A stretch of 64,000 bases of DNA from Molossus alvarezi (Eukaryota; Chordata; Mammalia; Chiroptera; Molossidae). Made by a program: the position numbers and the translations under genes. Numbering within the stretch: position 1 is the stretch's first letter; the number at the start of each line of letters is the position of its first letter. The notes under the pieces were generated by a model. The model was not told where the DNA came from, ran no database searches, and saw only the letters and a list, made by a program, of their open reading frames with translations. Shown piece by piece: positions 1 through 11,877 of this stretch. The stretch is from assembly GCA_037176705.1 (NCBI GenBank), contig CM073886.1, positions 125,766,001 to 125,830,000 of the forward strand. Reading direction: 5' to 3'.

Positions 1-2494
1 GTAGGGTCAATGAAAATCTATGAAATAAACAGGTAAGACACCTCTCACCAGGATCTGATTGATACATAATAGATATTCACCAAATGGAAATAATTATTGT
101 ACCAGAGTCATTCGGCTGACCCAGAGGTGAAGGATACAAGAATGGGGTAAGAAGAGTTTAGGAGGAAGAATAGAATCCATTTCTCTCTACAGCAAATGCA
201 TTCTCCAGAACGCAGGTAGGATTTCGATCATTAGTCAGTTTTTGGCGGTGAGAGTGATTTGCCTGTGACGGTGAGCACACAGAAGCTACGACAGGAATGT
301 GGGTTCTCAAGGGACTGGCCAACAGTCTTTACAATAAAGCTCAGCGCCTCCCAGGAAACCTGGGCATAGTCTAGAGCCCGTGCAAAGAAATGCACCGATC
401 TCAGTGCCAACCTGCAGCTGTGCCTGGTACCTGGGAACCGAGAGGTCCCCCACGGCCCCATCAAGTCCTCATTGGCCCTGTCTTTAAGCCTTGTTCCCTT
501 CCTGACTCCAACAGCCCTTCCTGGCTACGGTTTCCTAGGGGACCCTAAAGTTCTCCCCAAGCAAGGCTCCTGGGGCCATACCTCTCTCAGCTACTAGAAG
601 TTCCTCGTTGTTTGATCTTACGTTAGTCTTTTATTCCCTCACACACCTGTGAGGTCACATATTGATGCTGGGCCTCTATCCCCTTCTGTCAATTTAACCC
701 CAGAATGATACAACCATTAAGGGAATGAACAGGATGGGACATGATAGCTCATGGTCATAGTATGTCTCTCTGCAAGACTGAGCTCATCATTTTTCCTCGA
801 TCTTAGTTTTGCCTAAATATTTCTCCCCAATTTAATTGTCCTAGGAGAAACAGAACCATGAGTTATGCCTGACAATTCATAAAGTTGATTATATGTCAAT
901 CCCCGAGTTCTTCCAACAGCTCCCTCCAACCGTCCCCTCCCCCCGCTCTAGCTTTTGTCCCGTGGTCACGCAGTGCTTGTTCTGCTCCTGTGAAGAAGTT
1001 AAGACACTGTGAAATGGGAGGATACAGCAGGGCGATGTGCTCAACTTGCACCCAAATGTTCTGAGTAGGACCTAATACCAACTTTGTTTGTGTAGAACCT
1101 AATAGATTTTTACAAGAGTGAGGTGGAATAATGATTTAAAAACATCTAGAAGCCAAAGAATACTGAGCCTACCACCTAACTTAAGGCTCACTGATGTGCA
1201 CGGACCTAGAGTTTCCATTTGCGAGTGCAGGTTGAAGTGTGGGACAGTGAAGTCAGGGAAGTACAGCGACTCCATCCCTGAGGATCGCGTTAAGGTAGGA
1301 TAGGCTGTGATTTTCTTTTAAAGCCAAATATTTCAGTAGTTTAACATAAAAAGAATGTGCTATTGACCATTAAAAGTATTTGTGGGTGATATCCAGTACT
1401 CTCCACCAAATTTGGATGCGGTTCATTGAAGTCCCATGACCTAAGAACGAAAAGACAAGTTATCTACCTCTTCACACCCCAAAGGCAGTGGTGAAACAGG
1501 ACAGTGGATTTGCAGTAGAAACTCCTCTTCCGAGAGAGTCGAATGGGAGACAGAGACACCTGCGGTCCATGTCACTGATGTGTTCCGATGGGCACAGGTG
1601 CCAGAGACCTTCTGCCCTGGCAGTGACAATAGTTTTTTCATTAGACTCAGGCCTTATTTTTGAGACATCCCACCCCCCAATGTTTGCAGGGGGTATCTTG
1701 TTTTCTTGTTTTGTTTTTCCAGCCTGCTTCCTGTCTATACAAGTTTAAGAGCCTAAAGGTCACTTTGAGGCTTGAAAACACAGTCACTTTTCCAAGCCAA
1801 CCTCTTTGTTTCTTTGTCAATAATTGTCTCAAAATCTTAGTAGCTCCCTGATGCATTGGCTTCCAGATGGTTCCAAGTCAGTAACCATACTCACCCAAAG
1901 TGCTTTTCTAGGCATCGCGTCCAAGTTTGCTTGGTTTCTTTGTTCCCTCAACCTCATTGTTATTAATGGACGAATGGGCACATAGTTACAGAGTCCTCTC
2001 TATTGAGTTAGACACTACCCAGCACTTACCGGGTAAAATGCAAAGAGGTAAGAGACATGGTCCTGGAGCTCGAGATGAAGTGTAGATGGGGGTGGAAGGA
2101 CACATATGTATAAAAAGACAGACAATTCAAGGTATAGTTTATAATGAGAGGCACAGATAATGAGTTATACAAGTTCAGAAGAAGAAGTGGAGGACACAGG
2201 ACGTTGGCCTGGAATGAAGACCAGGGCGCAGGCAGGCTAAGGGGACTTGGAAGAACCTATAGGTATAGGAAATGGAGTAGAACAGGCGGCGAGGTACAGA
2301 AGCTCACTGTCTGCTGAGTGCACAAGGAACTGACCGACGTGACTGCCATGGAGAATTCAAGTCGGAGAGGAAGAGAAGAAAAGTTTGGTGAGGTAAAGAG
2401 GGATTGTGCTTTGGACAGACTTAATGCCCGTCTATTGCAATTTTGAAAGAAAATCATATAGTACTAAGTAGTGGGGGGAATGAGAGCAGGCAGG

Positions 2495-2695
2495 CAGTTA
2501 TGTTACTGAAGCCTGGCTCAGTTCCTACCAGCCACGTGACTTCGTGCAAGTTGCTACCCCTGTCTAAGACTTGGTTTCTTCATTTATGCAGGGGATGACC
2601 CTACATACCTTATAGTTGTTGGAAGATTCGATGACATCACTCATATAAAGAGATTAGTGTATTGCCTTGACAGGACTGAGCAGTAGTAACAGCCC
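2495..2695 (+). mobile_element. MIR SINE relic
   Basis: The core follows the MIR consensus: CCACGTGACTTCGTGCAAGT, then a TTGGTTTCTTCATTTATGCA stretch and the ATAAAGAGATTAG-type 3' part. It is old and diverged. Confidence 0.65.
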
Positions 2696-3667
2696 ATTAA
2701 GTTACCAGCGCTGGTGGCCAGCAGCAGGTTGACCAGTTGAAGTAAGAGATTGTAGTAGAGTCTGACTGCAGAAACATCATTAGGAGAGCTGATTCTCAAT
2801 GCTCACACACAGTTTTTTGAGAAGGAAGGTGCATGTCACCTGATTTCCAGAGAAGACTTAATCATTGTCGTCATTTTCATCGCTGTAACAACGCTCCTTC
2901 CGTAACAGAGTAAGTGACTTACTTCTGGAGTTGCCTAAAGTAACTAATATCCAATTCGTACTTTTTCCTCCATCCTACTACATACACAAAAGTCCAGATC
3001 TCAAAGAGTGATTTCCTCTCTTGGCCCTTTTCATGACCCCCACTCTAAGGAGATTTTTATTTTTTTCAACCTATGAGAGGGGCACTAAGTATGCCCCTCA
3101 TAGTGCCAACGGGGTCTTATCTTCATTTTTATTGTATTTATGTCATTCCCCTAGTACAATTTCAGTAGAACAAATGTATAAGTGAACACACAATTTAAGA
3201 CTATACTATTATTCTAAAAAACAGAAGAACGTACTCCATAATTTGAGACCCCCAAAAATCACTTGTTCATTCAAATATGCCTTTAAGAAACTTACCATCT
3301 GTTACTAGAATAAGAAATAAGCACAAATGGGGGTTCAGCAGAGGAAGAAATGACAGCCCACTCCACCGAAGAGACAGAAGTGGGACCTGGAATCACAGGC
3401 AGGATTCAAAGGTGTATAAAGACATTGCAGAGAGAGAGAGAGAGAGAATACAATAAGCACAGATTGTTGAGTGGGAAGGGATCAAGACCGTATGGGTCCC
3501 AGCAAGGTGTTCATTGTTCTGCTGTCTAAACAACTACTCACCAAACAGTAACACAATGCTGATTTCCAAACGGACTTTTATTTCCCATAGATTTACTCAA
3601 GACATCTCAGCCATATCACCTTAGCAAATTACCTCGTTAGTTAAAATTACAAATGCCATTTCTACTG

Positions 3668-3862
3668 TCAAGTATAATCAGAGGGAAAGGGGGGTGAGGG
3701 AGGCGCATGGGGGCAAAGGGGGGGAAATGGGGATAAAAGGAGACTTTGCTTGGGTGATGGGCGCATGATGCAGTGTGCAGATGATGCTTTACTGCGTTGT
3801 ACACTTGAAATCTGTACGGTTTTGCGAATCAGTATCACCCCAATAAATACAATCGATCGATC
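3668..3862 (+). mobile_element. L1 3' UTR fragment
   Basis: The segment includes GTTGTACACTTGAAATCTG and CACCCCAATAAATACAA, typical of L1 3' ends in bats. It is 5'-truncated. The tail is CAATCGATCGATCAATGG rather than pure A. Confidence 0.65.
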
Positions 3863-4506
3863 AATGGCTTTTCCATCATTTCGATGCATTTCCTCTACTA
3901 CCATTTACTCATATCGTTTTCAATAAAGGAGTGAAGAGCAAGGCTGCAACACAGCCCAGTTTTCTTGGCAGAGTCTTTCTGATTGAACATACCAGTGACC
4001 GAGGGCCTGGTCCAGCCTGTCTCAGCATCAGGTTCCCTGGGCTGCGAGAGGCGTGAACTTTCAGGAGGAACCCAACCAGGTCGGTCGCTGAGAGCTCCAA
4101 GTGTCTGGGAGGCAGTTTCTCTGGTCCAGCTGGACACTTTCACTATGCTAGAGACTGTCTGTCCCAGTCACTAAATGTATCTATCCCCAGTTTTTAGCAT
4201 AATGTCTGGTGTGTTTGTTGAATACATAGAATGTTTACCAGCCAGGTGGTCTTTTGCAGTTTTGGTCTCTGCACCTGTAATATGAAGATGTGAAGAAAGA
4301 ATCAGTTATGACCTCTTAATGATCTTTTGATGGTTCATTTGAAGGGAGAGTTAACATGGAAACCCACAAACATGTTTTGTTTGATCTGCACAATGATCTA
4401 AAATTTTAAAATTAAATGCCCCAAATCTGGAGAGTCACATATAAAATACACTTGAAAAATCACAAGACTTGACAGCATTGTGCCAAGCAATTTGCTTGCC
4501 TCATGC

Positions 4507-4602
4507 CAGTTAGTTGGTTTAAGTGGGGTCCGATTTCTCTAGCGTAAAATTCGTTTGCTGGGCCAGTTAGCTGATTTAAATGAGGTCTGGTTTCTCCAGC
4601 AT
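4507..4602. repeat. Diverged short tandem duplication
   Basis: CCAGTTAGTTGGTTTAAGTG (from 4507) and CCAGTTAGCTGATTTAAATG (from 4563) begin two similar 40-bp blocks 56 bp apart. Confidence 0.6.
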
Positions 4603-5807
4603 GCTACACTCCCCACCACCCCCTACCATTCCCACACTTCATGCCATTCATTCCCTTTACCTCTCTGGTCCCTGCAGACATTCGACTTTGCGATCCCTTC
4701 TTCTATTATACATAACGCCTCTCCCATGTAATACATGAGAATATAGACATAAAAAAACATTTCTGTGGTTACGTTCACGTTCCCATTATCAAAAGCTGAG
4801 AACGGAAGTCAAATCTTCTGAAGCTCGTCACATGCAAGCCCCGCTGAAGTCCTAGCTTTGAATTGTCCTTACTGCCAAGGTTAGCTGCCTCTCGCATCAA
4901 AGCCTTCTCTAGCCTCATGTGAAAAGAAAAATGTAAAACTCTATATGATTATAAAGTCGTTTGTGTGGAAACGGTAGCAGCATCAATATTTAATTTCAAA
5001 TCCATAACTTTAAAAAATTAATTTTCCATGAAACATTAGCTGCATTCACTTGTGCTGTTAAATTAGACAACGTCCCTCTCCCCGACCCTCTGGGGTATGG
5101 TTGCGCATTCGTTGGAATGACCACTGACAAGAGTCTGGGAGGCTGTCTAGTCCATTGTTAAAATCGTTTTCTACTGTCCACAGAAAGGCTGCCCTCGGAG
5201 GATGGCGGATGTCCATATTTTCTCTGACGGCAGAGGGAAACAGGTTCCCAAGGGGGGGGCACTTGTTCATGGTCACAGAGTGGAGGAAGAACCGGTATCC
5301 CCTGACTTCTCCGCGACCTCTTCCACTGCATCCCGCGCCATGCACCTGCATCTGCACTCTGGCCTTTTCCAAGGCCGCGGGGAGGAGGGTGCCTTCCAGG
5401 GCCCGGTGGTGAGAAGTTCCGTCGGGGCCCATCCCACCCAGCGCCATGATGTCAGCGAATGTGCGGGCGGCCGTGTGCGTGGCTGCTGCTCATTTCCCTC
5501 GAATCCTTGTCTAAACATGGAACTGTCACTCCTTGGAAACACTGGCTAAGAAAAGGAGTTTTACTGGAAAATTCCACTACTTTAATGTTGGCCCTGGCTA
5601 AATTTTAGTCTATATTTGGAGAATGGTCAAATCTGAGAAAACTAGTAATTTCGTTATCAATCTATTAACCGGTTAGTTAAGATTAACCACCCAATAATGG
5701 ACCCCTCATTGTGTCTGGGAGAGGCATTACAGTCTTAAACATAAAAATATGGCCCAGGGAACAATTCTTTTCCTGGCTATGTGAGAGCAGCTAAAAATGC
5801 AGTAGGA

Positions 5808-6020
5808 GCCCGCCCATGTGGCTCAGTGGTTGAGCATCAACCCAGGCACCAAGAGGTCACCGGTTCGATTCCCGGTCAGGACACATGTCCAGGTTGTGGG
5901 CCCGATCCCCAGTGGGGGGCACGCAGGAGGCGGTCAATTAATGTTCTGTCTCATTGATGTTTCTATCGCTCTCCCTCTCCCTTCCTCTCCCTCTAAAATC
6001 AATAGAGGGAAAAAAGAAAG
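5808..6020 (+). mobile_element. VES-type SINE, subfamily A
   Basis: The tRNA-like head has A box TGGCTCAGTGG and B box GGTTCGATTCC, followed by the A-type body (CCCCAGTGGGGGGCACGCAG) and a CT-rich tail ending AAAATCAATAGAG. Flanks AAAATGCAGT are repeated on both sides. Confidence 0.88.
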
Positions 6021-6407
6021 AAAATGCAGTCGGAATTCCAGGAGGAGACAGAGACCCGCCTGCGTCGCGCTGGCAGGCAGCTTAGAGACAGGACTCCCCC
6101 TGCGTCAACTCCTGTCAGTGTTCATTCCCAACAATGCAGGAAACAATATTCCACAGGGCCAGGGACATTTAAATCCCTCAAAACATTATCCATTTAAAGT
6201 ATGCCATACATTTACCCTTTCTATGGTTTTTCATTTCTATCAGTATTTTTGTGTTTTCCTTCTGCCATAAAAATTCTCTTTTACTATTCTCCTAATATAG
6301 ATGAGATGCTTTTTATTGCTTTTTTTAAAAAAAGGGTATTTCCACAGGATGGAGAATTCTGGGTAGGTGGTTGCTCTCTTTCAGCACTTAAAAATATCAT
6401 TCTATTC

Positions 6408-6440
<33 letters not shown>

Positions 6441-6469
6441 TTTTGTTTAAAGAAGTCACTCTCGCTCAG

Positions 6470-6733
6470 CCAGTGTAGCTCACTAGTTGAGCCTCGACCC
6501 TGCACCAAGAGTTTGCCAGTTCGATTCCAGGTCAGGGCACATGCCCAGGTTGCGGGCCAGATCCCCAGTGGGGGGCATGCAGGAGATGACCAATCAATGT
6601 TCTCTCTCATCGATGTTCTATCTCCCTCTCCCTCTCCCTTTCTTTCTCTCTAAAACCAAGGAAGGAAGGAAGGAAGGAAGGAAGGAAGGAAGGAAGGAAG
6701 GAAGGAAGGAAGGAAGGAAGGAAGGAAGGAAGT
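6470..6733 (+). mobile_element. VES-type SINE, subfamily A, with (GGAA)n tail
   Basis: A-type head and body (GTGTAGCTCACTAGTTGAGC, CCCCAGTGGGGGGCATGCAG). The 3' tail has expanded into about 19 GGAA units (6657-6733). Confidence 0.85.
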
Positions 6734-7710
6734 CTATAGTTCATTTTTCCTCCTTTAAAAGTGATGTCTTTTTCTTTTAAGATTCCTCTTTGCCTTTTAG
6801 CTATTGGCTGCTGTTATGCCTTGGGGTTTGTTGTTGTTGTTGTTGTTTAATCCCGGTTAAGTTTGGTGGAGCTTTTTTGAATCTGTGGTTTAAGTTCTTT
6901 GGGCAATTTTGGAAAAAATCTTGGCCAATATTTTGCCCATTAAAGTTTTAGTGCCATTCTTTCTTTTCTCTAAAGTTTTTACACAGATATTAGACCTTTT
7001 TACTATGCTCCATATATCTCTAACATACTTTTCAGTATTTTTATCTTTTTATTCTTTCTGTGCTTTAGCCTGGATATTTTACATGGTCTTATCTACCAGT
7101 TTACTAAAGTTCTCTTTCATTGTCTCATCTGCTCTCCCATTCATCTACTGAGTTCTTAATTTCAATATATGTTAGCATTTCTCTGGTTAAATTCTGTCTC
7201 ATCGTCCATTTTCTTGGATACATTAATCTTCTCTTAAGTCTCTGCCTGATGGTTCCAACATCTGGATCACCTGCTAAAAATTGTGGCGATAATCTGAGCT
7301 CCTTCTGAGTGCCTTCTGAAAGGAGTTGTTTTCTTTCGGCCGAGTCGTCGGATTTTAGACAGATCACCTCACCTCATTTCACTCTGGGCCTGACATGTTT
7401 TGAAGATGGGCTGTCATCTTTACAAAAGCTTGTCTGTTTCTGGTCCACCTTACCTCTCAGGTGCAGCCCTTCTGGGGAACCAGTTGTACTTCTAGAGTGT
7501 ATATGAGGACCCTCCATCTTCAGCCAGCCGTGATTTCCACTTTGTCTCTCCAAATTCAGGTGGAAGTTCAAGCTCTTCTAAGCTTTCCAGACTCTAAGCC
7601 ATTACCTTATATTTGCTTTCCCACTATTTTGCCTCCACAAATACTATAAATTAGCAAACACCTCAATGAGGGAAAAGCCATGGAATGTCAAGCTTAAGAA
7701 TGTAAGACTG

Positions 7711-7950
7711 GCCCTGGCCAGTTTGGCTCAGCGGTTAGAGCGTCAGCCTGTGGACCAGAGAGTCCCAGGTTTGGTTCCCACTAATGGCATGTACCTCGGC
7801 TGCAGTTTGTCCCCAGCCCCATTGGGGTCATGTGGGTGGCAGCCACTCGATGTGTGTGTGTGTCTCTCTCTCTCTCTTCCTCTCTCCTTCCCGCTCTATC
7901 TGAAGACAAATGCAAAAAAATGTCCTCGGGTGAGGATTAAAAAAAAAATC
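7711..7950 (+). mobile_element. VES-type SINE, subfamily B
   Basis: Head GCCCTGGCCAGTTTGGCTCA, B-type body (GCAGTTTGTCCCC) and terminal GTCCTCGGGTGAGGATT plus A-run. It abuts the HAL1 5' end. Confidence 0.85.
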
Positions 7951-7951
7951 A

Positions 7952-9850
7952 GGAGGCTCCCACGGCTGGGAAGGTCCTCCCCGAGGACTGAGGGGTCCCC
8001 GTCCTACACCAGGCGCCCTGCTCAGGGTTCCAGTGCCAGGAAGAAAATCCCCATCACTCCTGGCTGGAAAAACCAGTGGGAACTGAGGCTCAGGGAAGCT
8101 GACGCAGCTGGAGCCCCAGGCAGCTCCTTAAAGGGCCCGCGCACGGACTTATCGGACTCTCTCCCTCTGAGCTTGGAGGGGAGGCAGCTCGAGGGGCGCC
8201 AGAGACACACAGGGAAGAACTGAGCTGTTTGGCACTGGAGCGAGGGCTGGAGAGGGGGCTTTCTCAGGGACAAACGTGTTGTCAGAGGCCTTTGTTCCTT
8301 TGGTGAGCCCTTCCCTGGGGCGGCAGACAGAAGCCATATCTGGGACTCCAGCAACCTGGCTCATACTGGTAGCCCCGCCCTGGTGACTCCCTGAGGCCCT
8401 AGGCCATCCAACTTTCAGGCCCACCCAAGCTGTTGCCAGTTGTTTTACCATAGGATTGGCCTGTCTTGAATCCTGCTTCAGGTTTTCCTAAATTCTTTCA
8501 AATCTGGTCTCAGCGAGCCCCATACCTCTCATTAAGTAATACATAGAAACAAACACAAGGAAGCAGCCAAAATGAGGAGACAAAGAAACAGGTCCCAAAT
8601 GAAAGAACAGAACAAAACCCCAGGAAAAGAACTAAGCGAAATGGAGTGCTGAGTTCAAAACACTGCTCATAAGAATGCTCAATGAACTTTGTAAGAACTT
8701 TAATGAACTTAGTGAGGGCCTCAAGAACATAAAAAAGGACCAGTCAGAAATGAAGGATGCACAATCAGAAATAAAGAAGGCCCTAACTGAAATAAAGAAT
8801 AATCTACACAGATTCAATAGTAAAGTAGGAAAAGCCAAGAAGCAAACCATCGATTTGGAATATAAGGAAGCAAAAAACACCCAATCAGAACAGCAAAAAG
8901 AAAAAAGAATCCAAAAAAAATGAGGATAGTGCAAGGAGCCTCTGGGACAACTTCAAGCATGCCAACATTCGTATCTTGGGGGTGCCAGAAGGAGAAGAGA
9001 GAGAACAAGAAATTGAAAACCTATTGGAAACAATAATGGCAGAAAACTTCCCTAACTTGGTGAAGGAAACAGACATTCAAGTCCTGGAAGTACAGAGAGT
9101 CCCAAACAACATGAACCCCAAGAGGCCCACACCAAGACACATCATCATCAAAATACAAAAGGTTCAAGACAAAGAGAGAATCTTCAAAGCAGCAAGAGAA
9201 AAGCAGTTAGTTACCTACAAGGGAATTCCCATAAGACTGTCAGCTTATTTCTCAAAAGAAACTTTGCAGGCCAGAAGGGAGTGGCAAGAAATATTCAGAG
9301 TGATGAAAAGCAAGAACCTACAACCAAGATTACACTATCCTGCAAAGCTGTCATTTCGAATTGATGGCCATATAGTTTCCCAGACAAGAAAAAGCTAAAG
9401 GAGTTCATCACCAACAAACCATTATTATATGAACTGTTGAAGGGACTTTTTGAAGAAAAAGATTAAAAAAATGAACAAACAAAATGGCAATGAATACATA
9501 TCCATCGACAATTGAATCTACAAACAAAATGAACAGGCAGAACAGAAACATTCTCATAGATACAGAGAACATTTTGTTGGTTGCCAGATGGGAGAGGGGT
9601 TGGGGGAATGGGTGAAAAAGGTGAAGGGATTAAGAAATACAAATTGGTTGCTAGACTGACAAACCTCAAAGGGAAGAGGGATTGGGGGGTGGGAAGAATT
9701 AACCAAAGAACTTATATGCATAACCAGTGGACACAGACAATAGTGTGGGGAAAGGCAGGAGGGGCACCGGAGTGGGGAGGAGGGGATCAATGGGGGAAAA
9801 ACGAGGAACACCTGTAATACATTCAACAATAAAGATAAGTTTTAAAAAAA
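7952..9850 (+). mobile_element. HAL1 (half-L1) retroposon, nearly full length
   Basis: The element has an L1-type GC-rich 5' UTR (about 7955-8560), an ORF1 region (about 8570-9398) and a 3' UTR (about 9400-9835) ending CAATAAAGATAAG plus an A-run. There is no ORF2 between ORF1 and the 3' UTR, which defines half-L1 elements. The ORF1 region encodes a coiled-coil part (8675-8923, with ELSEGLKNIKKDQSEMKDAQ). The RRM and C-terminal domain follow (8976-9398, with NPKRPTPRHIIIKIQK and IPIRLSAYFSKETLQARREW). The two parts are in different frames, with the shift at an A8 run near 8915, and an early stop lies at about 8649. It is therefore dead now. A SINE abuts its 5' end. HAL1 is known from several mammals including bats; the exact subfamily is not determined. 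Confidence 0.8.
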
Positions 9851-9941
9851 AGTCAGTCTTTGAACTTTTAATTATGTTTGCACATATTATTTTTATTACA
9901 TTTTCATTGAAATAACTTTATATTCTCATTCAATTGGAATA

Positions 9942-10078
9942 AATGTATGTGTGTGTGTGTATATACATATATCCACATATATATACATACATACATATAT
10001 ACATATACACATATATACATATATATACATGTACATATATACATATATATACATATATATACACATATATATCAGATA
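9942..10078. repeat. TA/CA-rich microsatellite
   Basis: A (TG)n start passes into irregular ATATAC/ACAT repeats. It lies between the HAL1 and an L1 3' fragment. Confidence 0.9.
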
Positions 10079-10079
10079 T

Positions 10080-10215
10080 GTCCAATTTCCCATTACCTGT
10101 TTTCATTCAGATGGGTACTAGACTTATCTGGGTAATCCCTTCTTAAGTTATATAAATGTCTAATCACTATGTTGTACACCTGAAACTAATAAAATATTGT
10201 ATGTCAACTATAATT
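10080..10215 (+). mobile_element. L1 3' UTR fragment
   Basis: Contains GTTGTACACCTGAAACTAAT and an AT-rich end with TATGTCAACTATAATTG, a recurrent L1 3' terminus. It is only about 135 bp, strongly 5'-truncated, and meets another L1 tail to tail at about 10220. Confidence 0.6.
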
Positions 10216-10221
10216 GAAAAA

Positions 10222-11085
10222 CAAGAAATATTTAAACTATATTGTATACAACCAGGTTAATGACATTCATACCATCCACCAATCTTACTCATATGTCTCT
10301 AGCTTTACTTGTGCTCATTTGTGTCTGTGTGTGTATATTTTGCTCTGTACAATTGTAAGTACATATACCCACCACCACAGTTAAGATACAGACAGTTCCA
10401 TCACCACAGGGACCCCTCACATAATCCTGTTATAACCACACCCACCTGCCTTCCGCTCTCCCTCCCAGGTCCCTAACCTCTGGTAACCCCTAATCTGCTC
10501 TCCATTCCTTAAATGTTGTCATTTCAAAAATGACACAGGTGAAATCATATAGTATATCATCTCTTGGTACTGGCTTCTTCCACTCGGCATGGCTTCCTGG
10601 AGATTCCCCTTAGCTGTGACATGTATCCGTAGTTCATTCCTCTTAATGCCGAGTAGTATTTCATGTCTTGGATTTACCGCAGTTTGGTTTACCACTTACC
10701 CAATGAACATCTAGGCCAGCTTCCAGATTTGGGCTTTTATAAGACATTTGTGTATAGGTTTTTGTATGACTATAAGTTTTACTTTTTCTGGGATAGATGC
10801 TCAATAGTGTATTTGCTAGGCCTTATGGTAACTGCATGTTTAGTTAAAACAAATCAAATAAAACTGCCCAGCTCTTCCCCAGAGTGGCTTTACCATTTTA
10901 CCTTCCCACCAGCAATCTAGGACTTTAGTGTCTCCACATCCAGCAGTTGGCATTGTCACTGTATTTGATTGTAGTTATTCTGACAGGCGTGTGGTGATAT
11001 CGCATTGTGGTTTTAATTTGCATTTCCCTGATGGCTAATGATGTTGTCTTTTCATACTCTTTGCCCTTGTTTTAATTCTCTTATT
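10222..11085 (-). mobile_element. L1 3' fragment (end of ORF2 plus 3' UTR)
   Basis: Read on the minus strand it starts near the conserved L1 ORF2 stretch CAGGGAAATGCAAATTAAAA (about 11015-11035) and runs through a typical L1 3' UTR, including ACATGAAATACTACTCGGC. It is 5'-truncated with no intact reading frame. Confidence 0.65.
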
Positions 11086-11661
11086 TGGCACTGAGATTTA
11101 CATTAGTGATCAAAAGAATAAAAGAAACCTTGATTTTTTTTTTTCCTCCTCTGTTGAGACTTCAGTTCCTCTTGATTAAATTTCTTATCCAAATTCCAAC
11201 AAACCATCACTAAATCTTCTTATTCAGAACTGTGGTTATTACAAAGGTGCCGAAATGAATATTGCATTTATAAACTTCCCCTGAAACATTCTTAATATGA
11301 AAAATTTCAAGCATACAATGGAGCGAATAGTATAGTGAACTCTCATGTACTCAACCTCAGCTTCAATAATGGCCAAAATTCTGCCAATATTATTTCATCT
11401 AGTTTTCTCAATTTTTGTTATTAACATTTGCCCAAGTATTTTTAAGCAAATCTCGCTGTCATATAACTTTACCCATGAGTTAATATCTTTCCTGACAAGA
11501 TCAAATCGTGAAATTGCCTAAGCTGGAAGACATACATTGATTGTAGAACAAAGGTTCAAAAGCGCTTCTTTTTTGTATATTTGGAAAAAAAAAAAATCAG
11601 TGCTTGCAAAACATGATCTATTAGGCAGGTGTACTTCTTAAAATGTTTTATTGGATTATTA

Positions 11662-11877
11662 CTATTATTATTTTAAAATATTTTTTATTAATTTTTGAGA
11701 GAGAGAGGAAGGGAGAGAAATAGAAACATCCATGTGAGAATCAATCGGCCACCTCCTGTATGCCCCCTACCGGGGGATCGAGCCTGCAACCTGGGCATGT
11801 GCCCTGACCAGGAATCGAACCGGGACTTCTCAGTCCATGGGATAATGCTCAATCCACTGGACCACATCGGTGGAGCT
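11662..11877 (-). mobile_element. VES-type SINE, subfamily A
   Basis: Reverse-complement A-type element: tail TTTTTTATTAATTTTTGAGA, body with CTACCGGGGGATCGAG, then the head at 11850-11877. TGGATTATT/TGAATTATT may be its target duplication. Confidence 0.82.
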
